64,000 bases of DNA. It comes from Psychrobacter immobilis (GTDB lineage Bacteria > Pseudomonadota > Gammaproteobacteria > Pseudomonadales > Moraxellaceae). Positions 36,487 to 44,846 of the stretch are shown one piece after another. The stretch is from the NCBI RefSeq assembly GCF_904846065.1, contig NZ_CAJGZV010000001.1, forward strand, positions 1,798,001-1,862,000, given 5' to 3'. Position 1 is the first letter of the stretch, and every line of letters starts with the position of its first letter. The notes beneath the pieces were generated by a model that was not told the DNA's origin, made no database searches, and saw only the letters and a list, made by a program, of their open reading frames with translations. Made by a program: the position numbers and the translations under genes.

Positions 36487-38493
36487 TTACCAGCTAAAGC
36501 CCATACCCATGCCACCAGAGTTCTCATCTTTTGTGAAAGCACCACCGAGACTAAAGCTGGTATTGGGATTAATGACACGCTGATACCCTAAGGAAACCGC
36601 TTGCTCGGAGCCCTGAAAACCTGCGCCCACGCCTATACGGTTCTTACCTTGTAGACCTGACGTGCTGGTTGCCATGTTTAACATCGCAGCACTCATCGCA
36701 CCTTGACGATCAAAACGATCATCAATTTCCTTAAAACGCTGTCCATTGTCTTGCAGATAATTGTGAATAGAGTCATTTAGAGTATTAAATTTAGTATCAG
36801 TATAAGTGTTCGAGGTTTCGATAGCGCTTGTTTTTGCGTCTTGTAACTGACTGACATTGACTGCGTCATTATCAGCGGTACCATTAGCAACATTGATAAT
36901 CTGACGCTGGTTAATATCCGAACCAACCGACACTGTGTTTTCACGGTTAGAGCTAGAGTCATTGCCGAGTACCACGGCGTTTTTTACCGAAGTATTGACA
37001 TTATTGCCGAGCACAAAAGTATTGTCTCCAGACACGGTATTATTATTGCCCATACTATAGCTGTTATTGCCACTGACCGTACTTGGATCGCCAATCGCAC
37101 CTGAATGATTTCCAGTCACTTTATTACCAGTGCCAATGCTGATAGCTTGCTCACCAATTGCTTGAGCACCATCTCCCATTGCAATAGATTGCTTGCCCTG
37201 CGCCGCCGCGTTAGCGCCTAAAGCCATTGCGTTGTCTCCACTAGCAATCGCTTCTGCAGACGTACCACCATTGATGCTTAGGTATTTATGCTGTGCAGCA
37301 ATGTCCTGTTTAACGCTCAATACCTGATCATTTGTATAATTTTGTGACGATGCTAGAGTCTCGGTTGCTTTGCCGTCAGTGTAACCTTTTGATGCGGTTA
37401 AAGTCTCGGTTGCTTTGTCGTCGGTATAACCTTTTGATGCGGTCAAAGTCTCGGTTGCTTTGTCGTCGGTATAACCTTTTGATGCGGTCAAAGTCTCGGT
37501 TGCTTTGTCGTCGGTATATCGTTTATTTACCGCATCTGTATCATTTGTCGCATCTGCCACATTAGTGATACGTTTTTCGAAACCCTTGCTACCAACTGAA
37601 ATCGTATCTCTTTCATCTGCAATGGAGAAACTACCGATGGCAGTTGCGCCTGTCGCAGTGGCTTGGCTATTACTGCCAAACACGCTGCTGTCTTTACCTG
37701 ATGCGGTATTCTGATAACCAACTGCAACACTATAGTCACCCTCTGATGTATTTTCAAAACCGACGGCACTACTGTCTTTACCTGATGCTTTATTATTATA
37801 ACCGACGGCACTGCTATTTACATTCGAGGCGGTATTTTTATAGCCAATTGCACTGCTATTTATGTTCGATGCCGTGTTGTTATAACCAAATGCACTACTA
37901 TAACCTTCTGAGGCGATATTATTAGCTCCTATCGCACTGCTATTGATACGCGATGCGGTATTGTTATAACCAACGGCACTACTGTACTTAACTGATGCTG
38001 CATTATTAGCGCCTAACGCACTACTATAATCACCTGATGCTGCATTAGTATAACCAACCGCACTGCTATAACTACCCGAGGACTTATTGAAAAATCCCAC
38101 TGCATTGCTAGAGTTACCTGTTGCTTCATTTGCATGACCTAGCGCACTAGTCGCTTCATTTGAAGCTTCATTGTCAATACCTAAAGCACTGCTATTGAGA
38201 CCGTCTGCTGTATTATTTATTCCACAGGCTACTGCAATGACACCTGTTGCTGTACTTCCTCCAGAAACAGGATCCGTTACGCATACCACGCCTGCCCACA
38301 CTGTCGAGCCACTGATCGCTGCGATACTGAAGGCAAGCCCTTTTAGAGTCAACATCTTATAGTCATTTGAGCGAGCTATCAGGGCGATAGTGCCAGTCGT
38401 TCCGCTGGTCTTACCAGCGCTCTTAGTATTTTCAGACACCACCACTATACAACCTAGTGATTGACTCCAAATCTTTTTAAATACTTTATTCAT
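36487..38493 (-). CDS. YadA-type trimeric autotransporter adhesin
   Basis: A surface adhesin (type Vc secretion) of 668 residues. The start at 38493 (MNKVFKKIW) has GGAGCG nine bases upstream. The leader is an extended ESPR signal: MNKVFKKIWSQSLGCIVV, a linker, then a normal hydrophobic core. A head follows, made of many 14-residue SSAvGynNtAs units (about 95-290), then a neck. The stalk has four 15-residue units GYTDDKATETLTASK coded by 45-bp DNA repeats. A second head/neck and the C-terminal YadA anchor (about 590-668, ending GMGMGFSW) complete it. The final aromatic residue fits outer-membrane barrels. Six 12-bp repeats lie 50 bases upstream. Confidence 0.93.
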   Translation of the reverse strand: MNKVFKKIWSQSLGCIVVVSENTKSAGKTSGTTGTIALIARSNDYKMLTLKGLAFSIAAISGSTVWAGVVCVTDPVSGGSTATGVIAVACGINNTADGLNSSALGIDNEASNEATSALGHANEATGNSSNAVGFFNKSSGSYSSAVGYTNAASGDYSSALGANNAASVKYSSAVGYNNTASRINSSAIGANNIASEGYSSAFGYNNTASNINSSAIGYKNTASNVNSSAVGYNNKASGKDSSAVGFENTSEGDYSVAVGYQNTASGKDSSVFGSNSQATATGATAIGSFSIADERDTISVGSKGFEKRITNVADATNDTDAVNKRYTDDKATETLTASKGYTDDKATETLTASKGYTDDKATETLTASKGYTDGKATETLASSQNYTNDQVLSVKQDIAAQHKYLSINGGTSAEAIASGDNAMALGANAAAQGKQSIAMGDGAQAIGEQAISIGTGNKVTGNHSGAIGDPSTVSGNNSYSMGNNNTVSGDNTFVLGNNVNTSVKNAVVLGNDSSSNRENTVSVGSDINQRQIINVANGTADNDAVNVSQLQDAKTSAIETSNTYTDTKFNTLNDSIHNYLQDNGQRFKEIDDRFDRQGAMSAAMLNMATSTSGLQGKNRIGVGAGFQGSEQAVSLGYQRVINPNTSFSLGGAFTKDENSGGMGMGFSW
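37357..37518 (-). repeat. 45-bp in-frame tandem repeats in the adhesin stalk
   Basis: The segment beginning AGTCTCGGTTGCTTTG occurs at 37357, 37402, 37447 and 37492, a 45-bp period. The middle copies are nearly identical and the first is diverged. Each unit encodes 15 stalk residues, so copy-number change would alter stalk length without a frameshift. Confidence 0.9.
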
Positions 38494-38542
38494 AGCTCGC
38501 TCCATAAGTCCAAAAACTACTCGTTGATAAAATCAAGGCTAT

Positions 38543-38614
38543 CTATGTCACTTACTATGCCACTTACTATGCCACTTACTATGCCACTTACTATGCCACT
38601 TACTATGCCACTTA
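38543..38614. repeat. 12-bp tandem repeat (six units) upstream of the adhesin gene
   Basis: Six head-to-tail units of CTATGCCACTTA run from 38543 to 38614. The first has T in place of one C and the others are identical. The array is 50-121 bases upstream of the adhesin start codon, inside its likely promoter or 5' leader. Near-identical units point to recent expansion. Confidence 0.93.
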
Positions 38615-38665
38615 CATTAACCATGCTCGTAAATGACAACTGTAACTTATTAAAGCACAAAGCTA

Positions 38666-38712
38666 ACATACCTGTATATTTATATTAAAGGATATTTAAT
38701 ATTCAGGTATGT
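38666..38712. promoter_or_regulatory. 15-bp inverted repeat upstream of the adhesin
   Basis: ACATACCTGTATATT (38666-38680) and AATATTCAGGTATGT (38698-38712) are inverted copies with a single mismatch and 17 bases between them. A hairpin or an operator dyad is possible. It lies upstream of the 12-bp repeats with respect to the adhesin gene. Confidence 0.5.
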
Positions 38713-38994
38713 CTTAGATAAGCAAAATAATCTGGGATAGTTTTATGGAAAAATAGCGTTATGAGTAAGATTCGCCTACCCAAACGCTCACAGTACATTT
38801 AGCATAACGATTGTTATATCGGTAAGAGTTAGCGCGTCTGGTAGGATTGCAAGTGCCGTTATGGCACTCGCAAGGTCTGGCAGCAGATCAACCTGATGGC
38901 GTATCTGAAATTTGGAATGGCATAGAGAATGTTGAACAAGTAACCTTTGAGTAGATAGACTGATTTCATAACCCAAACAATCCATCTAAATGAT
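38713..38994. other. intergenic region with a possible coding remnant
   Basis: About 280 bases between the adhesin upstream region and the carboxypeptidase stop. On the plus strand, 38826-38954 reads without stops and ends SEIWNGIENVEQVTFE-stop, which recalls the C-terminal parts of RTX or large adhesin proteins. It has no start or ribosome-binding site and is best seen as a decayed fragment or chance. Confidence 0.3.
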
Positions 38995-40137
38995 TCACTC
39001 ACGTAAATCATCTACGACTGCCAACATAGCCACTAATGAGGCTTCTCCTAATTTCATAGAGCGCTCTGGTGACCAACCCGTATCCGCATCGGGGACATTA
39101 TTGTTATCTATAAATGGCATCTCCAAGGTATTGGCAAGGCAGTCAAAACGTTCGGCAACCCAGTGAGTGGCGAGCGTCATGTTCGCTGTACCCGGTGCAT
39201 CTACGTCATAGCCTTCTTCCGTCTGAAAGTCAGCACTGGCGATCTTTAACACTTCTGAGAATCTATCGCGTAGAAGTGCGAGGCGGTCACTATAATTTGG
39301 CGTACCCTGTGAGCCAGCAAGGAACACAAAAGGTATTTCTTCATCACCGTGTACATCATAAAACAAGTCAACACCCGTTTCTTCCATTTTATTAATGACA
39401 TGAAAGACTTCTGGGCTGGTTTCTAAACTTGGATTTGACCAAGCACGGTTTAGGTTAGTCCCAACTGCATTGGTACGCAGATGACCTCGCACGCTACCAT
39501 CTGGGTTCATATTGGGCACGATGTAGAAATTGGCTTTATCTAATAATAATTTACCCGTGGCATTATCACCATTTAATAGGCTGTGCAGTAGACCATCGAC
39601 CAACCATTCGGCCATCGTCTCTCCGGGATGTTGACGTGCCGTAATCCAAATATTGCGTTTAGGCGCATCGCTATTGCTAGCGCCATCACTAATTTTGACT
39701 AAGGTTAAATCGCGCTTATCAAGTGTTTCTCCTAAATGCTCTAACGTCACCAAAGGATGCATTTGTACTGCTGCTAATAAATCTTGATGACGCTCATCAC
39801 TGTAAGGGGCAAAAAAAGCAATTTGAATGGTTTCACATTCCAACTCTGACGTTATGGTTAGTTTGCCGTCTTTATAAGAAGTTGGCAGACGAAACCAATA
39901 GTCGCGATCGTACGACGCCACCGCTTGGTAATTCTCCCACCCTGCAGGAAATGCTGCATCCCCTGCATTCATAATATTGAGCACATATTGCTCACCAACC
40001 TCACCTGTCAAGCGAAAATTAAACCACTGAAAAAACTCGCCACCGACGTCCGGACGAATAGCCAATTGGATATTTTTTTTATCTTCTAAATTAATAACCT
40101 CAATATTACCAGCATCGAAATTAGCAGTGATATGCAT
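38995..40137 (-). CDS. M14 family (cytosolic carboxypeptidase-like) zinc peptidase
   Basis: A 380-residue protein without a signal peptide, resembling the bacterial cytosolic carboxypeptidase (CCP/AGBL) branch of M14. An N-terminal beta-rich domain (FFQWFNFRLTGEVGEQYVLN) is followed by the peptidase domain. That domain has the zinc motif HPGETMAEW, PNMNPDGSVRGHLRTNA, the third zinc ligand in YDVHGDEEIPF and the catalytic glutamate in NTLEMPF. All key residues look present. AAGGA stands at normal spacing before ATG, but only about 20 bases upstream begins a truncated IS1595-type element, so the native promoter was probably displaced. The substrate is unknown. Confidence 0.88.
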   Translation of the reverse strand: MHITANFDAGNIEVINLEDKKNIQLAIRPDVGGEFFQWFNFRLTGEVGEQYVLNIMNAGDAAFPAGWENYQAVASYDRDYWFRLPTSYKDGKLTITSELECETIQIAFFAPYSDERHQDLLAAVQMHPLVTLEHLGETLDKRDLTLVKISDGASNSDAPKRNIWITARQHPGETMAEWLVDGLLHSLLNGDNATGKLLLDKANFYIVPNMNPDGSVRGHLRTNAVGTNLNRAWSNPSLETSPEVFHVINKMEETGVDLFYDVHGDEEIPFVFLAGSQGTPNYSDRLALLRDRFSEVLKIASADFQTEEGYDVDAPGTANMTLATHWVAERFDCLANTLEMPFIDNNNVPDADTGWSPERSMKLGEASLVAMLAVVDDLRE

Positions 40138-40755
40138 AAATTTTCCTTAATTATTTTTGGGGCTGGAGTAACTGCTAGAACAGCCGCAGATTTGCTCGAC
40201 ATTCAACCTAACACTGCGGCACTTTTTTATCATAAAATAAGACTAGTGATAGATTACCATCTCTCACTAGAAGCTGATGAGCTCTTTGATGGTGAAGTCG
40301 AATTAGATGAAAGTTACTTTGGCGGCGTACGTAAAGGCAAAAGAGGTCGCGGGGCTGCTGGTAAGACAGCTGTATTTGGTATTCTAAAACGAAATGGTAA
40401 GGTTTATACCATTGTCGTAGCAGACACCAAACAGACGACTCTAATGCCTGTCATCAAACGTAAAATCAAGCCTGACAGCTTTGTTTATACTGATAGTTAT
40501 CGAAGTTACAATGCGTTAGATGTGAGCGAGTTTAAACACCTCAGAGTCAATCACTCTAAAGAGTTTACTTGCGGTAAAAACAATCACATCAATGGCATTG
40601 AGAACTTTTGGAACCAGTCTAAACGAATACTCAGAAAATATAATGGGATCGATAAGAAGAACTTCCATTTATTTTTAAAAGAGTGTGAGTTTAGATTCAA
40701 CTATGGATCACCGTCTACTCAGCTTAAAACTCTGAGAATATGGTGTGATGTTTAA
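40132..40755 (+). pseudogene. IS1595-family (IS1016-group) transposase, 5'-truncated
   Basis: From residue 10 on, the frame matches IS1016-type DDE transposases: AGVTARTAADLL, then DGEVELDESYFGGVRKGKRG, YTDSYRSYNALD and HINGIENFWNQSKR. The usual first 20-25 residues, which form part of the N-terminal DNA-binding region, are missing. The ATG at 40132 lies in host DNA and overlaps the start of the opposite carboxypeptidase gene, so it gives nine unrelated residues. The catalytic-domain frame is intact to its stop. Self-transposition is unlikely. Confidence 0.85.
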
Positions 40756-40775
40756 TCCTTATCTACTACAGCCCC
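40159..40775 (+). mobile_element. truncated IS1595-type insertion sequence
   Basis: The right end TACTACAGCCCC (40764-40775) reads inward as GGGGCTGTAGTA. At the left, GGGGCTGGAGTA (40159-40170) looks like the matching end but runs directly into transposase codons. An internal deletion that joined the left tip to the gene through a short GGGCTG match would explain this. No 8-bp target duplication is visible, consistent with rearrangement. Confidence 0.7.
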
Positions 40776-40816
40776 TAAAAGTCGATAGTGGGTTGTCCAT
40801 ACAAAAAATAATGCTC

Positions 40817-41392
40817 TTAACCAGAAATAGTCACTGCCACGTCATACATGAAATTTTCAGGCTTATAAGTTGCACCATTATAGGTCAATCGAATCACGTG
40901 CTTGTCATAAGAGTCTACTTTATAATCACCATTGGCGAAGTCATGCAGCGCTGGCACTATTAGTAGCGCTTCAATTTGACTGTCGTTAATGCTCACCGAG
41001 ATCTGCTGACCACTCCGTGGGTATAAAAAATAATCACAATGATTATTCACCATCACTTCTGCAGTACGCTCAACGACCTGACTGCCTATTTCTTCTTGTA
41101 TGAGTTTTGGACAGATATCTGAGCGCTTTGAAGCCAGCCGAGCATAAGAGTTCTTAATATTATCTTCAATATCTTCAACGTCCTGTAAGTTTCTATCAGG
41201 ATCAGTAGCAGAATCTTCGGCTGTTAGAGAGCCTTGTTCAGAAAACGTTTCTGGGCTACAAGCACTGATCAATAAAAGAGATAGCAAGACCGAACCAAAC
41301 AAAGCCATATACGTGTTATTTGATTGCAAAAACGCTTTTTTTGGCTTATCAGACTTATGTGTTTTCACCATGGTTGAATACCGCTTCTTCAT
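40817..41392 (-). CDS. putative lipoprotein (191 aa)
   Basis: Starts with a long basic region (MKKRYSTMVKTHKSDKPKKA), then a hydrophobic core MALFGSVLLSLLLISAC whose LISAC is a lipobox at about residues 41-45. The mature part is acidic at first (EDSATDPDRNLQDVEDIEDN), then contains two cysteines (SDICPKLI and NHCDYF) that could pair. The end is beta-rich, IRLTYNGATYKPENFMYDVA. AGGA precedes ATG at 7 bases. I do not recognise the family. It sits between the IS remnant and an M15-type peptidase, with no terminator visible. Confidence 0.72.
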   Translation of the reverse strand: MKKRYSTMVKTHKSDKPKKAFLQSNNTYMALFGSVLLSLLLISACSPETFSEQGSLTAEDSATDPDRNLQDVEDIEDNIKNSYARLASKRSDICPKLIQEEIGSQVVERTAEVMVNNHCDYFLYPRSGQQISVSINDSQIEALLIVPALHDFANGDYKVDSYDKHVIRLTYNGATYKPENFMYDVAVTISG

Positions 41393-41575
41393 AAATCCTA
41401 CTTACAATAGACGCTATGTTATTTCATAAACTAAATGATCATTAACCATAGTTTTTTAATACTAAACTATTCATCATTTAGCGCTGCCTTTCATCAGTAT
41501 TATTATAGCGCTTTTACTCTACTTTAATTCGCTCTGGTTTATATTTATTTGATTTTTTGATAGATCATAAATGAC

Positions 41576-42520
41576 TTAATAGCGGCACGAAGATGAGCTG
41601 CTGGCGTGATTGAAGCCCCATTTACGGTAACCATCCGTGTCTAGATGTATCGCACCCGTAGCATATAGCCCTAAACCAAAATTATGAGATTGCCCCTGAT
41701 ATTGCCAAAACTGGCATAAGCCATCTTGCATCGTACTGAGCCGCCATAAGTTATCTTCATACTCTGGCACCCAGATGTCGATAGCACTGGCATTCATATG
41801 CTTGCTACTATCGGCACCGCCTGCACAGTCATTAAGACCAGGACTGCGATATACCGAGCGTATTTCACTACTGATGGGTAGAATTCCTTGATGCTTCAAT
41901 TCGCCGTACAAGCGTAATGTTGGGACGATATTTGCCCATAACTCCTGCGGTGGCAACTGATAAGGCTCATAGCCACATTTGCTCCAGCTTCGCGCTGTTG
42001 TGAGCAACTGCGACATAGGCGGCACATTGTGTACCCCTACCCGCGAATTTAGGTAGCGTTGAAAATCTGCCACTTGCCTAGCACGGTAGCTATTGCTATT
42101 CAACCACGCGTTAAAATCCATACTAATAGAATCAGTATAAGTACTATTGTAAGTATTGTTCGCAGTGCTGTAGCTGTTATTACTGTAAGTTGTATTATAA
42201 GCAGGCGCGCGCCGATTGACATTCATGCGCTTATTTTCTTCAATAGACAGACTGTCATCGAAATCAAAATCAAGCTGCTTTTGAGCAATCAATCCTTGCA
42301 TGCTATCGCCACTCAGCATGGTAACGCCAGAATTATGGCTTGTATTATTCGTCGAAGGTCTGATGTGAGCATTACTGCTACTACCCTGACGTACTTGGAT
42401 ACGGAGTTCACTATTGTCGCTGATAATAGCGGCATGAACAGAGATGCTACTGGCACACATAAGTAGTGCAAGCATAAGCTTGTGAATCTGCTTATAAGGA
42501 TATTTTTTTGTATTGGTCAT
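41576..42520 (-). CDS. exported M15-type D-Ala-D-Ala carboxypeptidase-like protein
   Basis: A 314-residue protein with a signal peptide (KLMLALLMCASSISVHA). After about 100 residues of Ser/Asn/Thr-rich linker comes a C-terminal domain (about 125-314). It has SSEIRSVYRSPGLNDCAGGA, SSKHMNASAIDIWV and GAIHLDTDGYRKWG, the His/Asp/His zinc pattern of the M15A peptidases acting on peptidoglycan cross-bridges. Cys pairs are likely in the periplasm. It is divergent from rodA, which fits cell-wall work. The pattern strongly resembles the family, but activity is inferred. Confidence 0.82.
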   Translation of the reverse strand: MTNTKKYPYKQIHKLMLALLMCASSISVHAAIISDNSELRIQVRQGSSSNAHIRPSTNNTSHNSGVTMLSGDSMQGLIAQKQLDFDFDDSLSIEENKRMNVNRRAPAYNTTYSNNSYSTANNTYNSTYTDSISMDFNAWLNSNSYRARQVADFQRYLNSRVGVHNVPPMSQLLTTARSWSKCGYEPYQLPPQELWANIVPTLRLYGELKHQGILPISSEIRSVYRSPGLNDCAGGADSSKHMNASAIDIWVPEYEDNLWRLSTMQDGLCQFWQYQGQSHNFGLGLYATGAIHLDTDGYRKWGFNHASSSSSCRY

Positions 42521-42587
42521 TGCAACAAGCTACCGCTAAAAACGTTTTATCGATACTATCAAATTTTCAGCAAGCAAGCTAAACTAT

Positions 42588-42605
42588 CGCCTCTAATCAG
42601 AGGCG
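42588..42605. other. small perfect hairpin between the M15 peptidase and rodA
   Basis: CGCCTCT and AGAGGCG with a 4-base loop, not followed by T's on either strand. It is in the divergent promoter region, and its role is unknown. Confidence 0.45.
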
Positions 42606-42783
42606 TGTTATTGGTAATTAACACTTATCCTTATAATTTTTATAATTATGTGACTTTATTTCTTATGTGTTACTTTATCTACGATATTTTACTTACATAG
42701 ATATAGATATGGTGCGATTACCTTTAAATGTTGATCTGATTTGAAAATTCCCTCTTACCTCAATTGCCAGACACACTTTGCCT

Positions 42784-43926
42784 ATGTCTTCTAATCCGCA
42801 ATACCGTTTTTCACGTCAGAGCCATCATTTAGGCCAAGGCCATGCGCCATCGTTATGGCAGCGTATACATATCGATCCATGGTTGACCCTCCTCTTATTG
42901 ACGGTTTGCTGCATTGGTTTGACAATTTTATATAGTGCGGCCGGTCAAGATGTCGGTATGGTATTACGTCAAATGGTCAGCTATGGTGTGGCCTTTACGG
43001 TTATGTTTATCATGGCACAGATACCGCCTAGCCTTTATCGCACTTTTACACCCATCTTTTATGTAATGGGATTAATTTTATTGGTATTGGTCGATATCAT
43101 CGGTGAAGTACGTATGGGTGCTCAGCGCTGGATTAATTTACCAGGGTTTGGCAGTGTGCAACCCTCAGAATTTATGAAACTTGGGATGCCAATGATGTGT
43201 GCTTGGTTTTTATCCAAGCGTGATCTACCGCCCTCTTTATCAAGCATCGTCATTACCTTAGCCTTAATCATCGTCCCTGTATTATTAATTGCAAAAGAGC
43301 CTGATCTTGGGACGTCGCTATTGGTGGCAGCCAGTGGTATCTTTGTACTTTTTTTGGCAGGGTTGTCTTGGCGATTAATTTCAGCTGCCGCCATATTAGC
43401 AATACCGCTTATTGCGATTGCTTGGAATTTTCTATTACATGATTATCAGCGTACCCGTGTCTTAACACTGCTCAATCCTGAAGCCGATGTACAGGGGGCT
43501 GGGTGGAATATCATTCAGTCAAAAACCGCCATCGGTGCGGGTGGGCTCACTGGTAAGGGCTATTTAGAAGGCACGCAGTCGCATTTACATTTTTTACCAG
43601 AAGGTCATACTGATTTTATTATCGCGGCTTTTTCAGAAGAGTTTGGTTTGTTGGGCGTAATTTTATTAATGTTCATTTATTCCTGTTTACTCCTGCGCGC
43701 CTTATATATCGCTTTCACCCATCCTGATGTATACAGTAGATTACTGGCGGGTGCAATTGCCATGTCTTTCTTTGTTTATGTATTCGTTAATGTGGGTATG
43801 GTTGGTGGTATTTTACCCGTCGTTGGCGTTCCTCTACCCTTCATTAGCTATGGTGGTACTGCGATCGTCACTTTGATGGCAGGATTTGGACTACTTATGT
43901 CCATTCACACTCACAAGCCCAGTTGA
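42784..43926 (+). CDS. rodA: rod shape-determining glycosyltransferase RodA (SEDS)
   Basis: Inner-membrane peptidoglycan polymerase of the elongasome, working with PBP2. About ten membrane helices are visible in 380 residues. SEDS family motifs include GAQRWINLPGFGSVQPSEFMK, AKEPDLGTSLL, GYLEGTQSHLHFLPEGHTDF with the catalytic aspartate region, and VPLPFISYGGTAI. RodA is favoured over FtsW by the YLEGTQSHLHFLPE form. ATG at 42784 is preferred to a TTG two codons upstream; neither has a strong ribosome-binding site. No mrdA is adjacent. Confidence 0.93.
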   Translation: MSSNPQYRFSRQSHHLGQGHAPSLWQRIHIDPWLTLLLLTVCCIGLTILYSAAGQDVGMVLRQMVSYGVAFTVMFIMAQIPPSLYRTFTPIFYVMGLILLVLVDIIGEVRMGAQRWINLPGFGSVQPSEFMKLGMPMMCAWFLSKRDLPPSLSSIVITLALIIVPVLLIAKEPDLGTSLLVAASGIFVLFLAGLSWRLISAAAILAIPLIAIAWNFLLHDYQRTRVLTLLNPEADVQGAGWNIIQSKTAIGAGGLTGKGYLEGTQSHLHFLPEGHTDFIIAAFSEEFGLLGVILLMFIYSCLLLRALYIAFTHPDVYSRLLAGAIAMSFFVYVFVNVGMVGGILPVVGVPLPFISYGGTAIVTLMAGFGLLMSIHTHKPS

Positions 43927-44846
43927 TGCACAGTTACCAGTGATTCTCTAATAAACATTCAAACTTTACCTTAATGCTATTCATGTTAAAAATCAAAAAA
44001 TACAGGCTATATAAAAGTCGTAAGGCGGATGAACCAGCCAATTAAAGCCTTCATTTAGAATGTTTTCACATGCAAAATGGTTGAAAATAAATATAAATCA
44101 ACAACAAATTAAGGGTTTCTAACAAATTTTATTGTTTCATCATTTTATGGCAAGTCCTATAACTTGCCATAAAAATCCTCCTATCTACTTTTAATAATAA
44201 ATACAAGCCATTGATTTAATTGAAATAATTAAAAATACCCTCATATTTCCTCTCATCAAAATACTTCGTTGCCAATTGGTACTGATAGATTTTAATCCTT
44301 GTTTTTTACAAATAATTGCGTTAACCTCGTTTTACTGTACTTTGATACATAACCCGTACATAGCTACTAATAAACTTTGCATTTAATTATATTTTGGTTG
44401 TAGCTCGTACGTATAGTTAGCGAATTGTAGATTCCAAGCTTTCAAATACACTACTTAATTAACGGTTTAATAACAAAGACACACGCAATACCTTCTAAAA
44501 CCTTTATTAATTTAGCAATGTTAGAAAGCTTGTAAATAGCACATATAGCGGACTCGGTACTCAACCTTTGTATTCGGATTGGGTGTTCTACTAATATCGT
44601 TAGCTGTCATTTGAGCGTTTCATAAGTATCTTTGGTCGTATTATCCTGACCCGCTTATGATAATAAAATGAAAAATTACCATACCTTAAAATCTATAAAA
44701 GCCACGTTTAGTATCAATAATTATATGAAAAAAATATTGATGATGCGGCTTTAGAGTTTGTGACGCTGTTAGATTGGTCTAACATTGCCACGCTCAGTCT
44801 AGAACTATTAGAGTTAGATTTTAAAGTATAAGTTATAGAGGTATCT
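43927..44846. other. 920-bp AT-rich intergenic region with a hairpin and a possible gene remnant
   Basis: Long spacer between rodA and the RlpA-like gene. TTTTATGGCAAGT pairs perfectly with ACTTGCCATAAAA at 44144-44175 without a T run on either strand. At 44721-44831 an open stretch ends LLDWSNIATLSLELLELDFKV-stop, with coding-like composition but no start signal, perhaps a gene end. No tRNA or known small RNA is recognised. The size leaves room for an unrecognised regulatory RNA. Confidence 0.45.

Noticed and set aside
37357..37518. CRISPR array
   Set aside because: Repeats are contiguous, in-frame and coding, without spacers.
37332..37925. Open frames on the opposite strand of the adhesin with repeated Leu/Arg/Tyr units
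   Set aside because: They are produced by the 45-bp and head repeats of the real gene read backwards and have no start signals.
38543..38614. CRISPR or plasmid-type iteron origin
   Set aside because: Units are contiguous 12-mers without spacers, on a chromosome-like segment next to an adhesin, and no replication gene is near.
38788..38985. 65-residue minus-strand frame after the carboxypeptidase
   Set aside because: No ribosome-binding site and no recognisable domain; overlaps an equally uncertain relic on the other strand.
40817..42520. Composite transposon flanked by IS copies
   Set aside because: Only one truncated IS is present and no second copy lies within the window.
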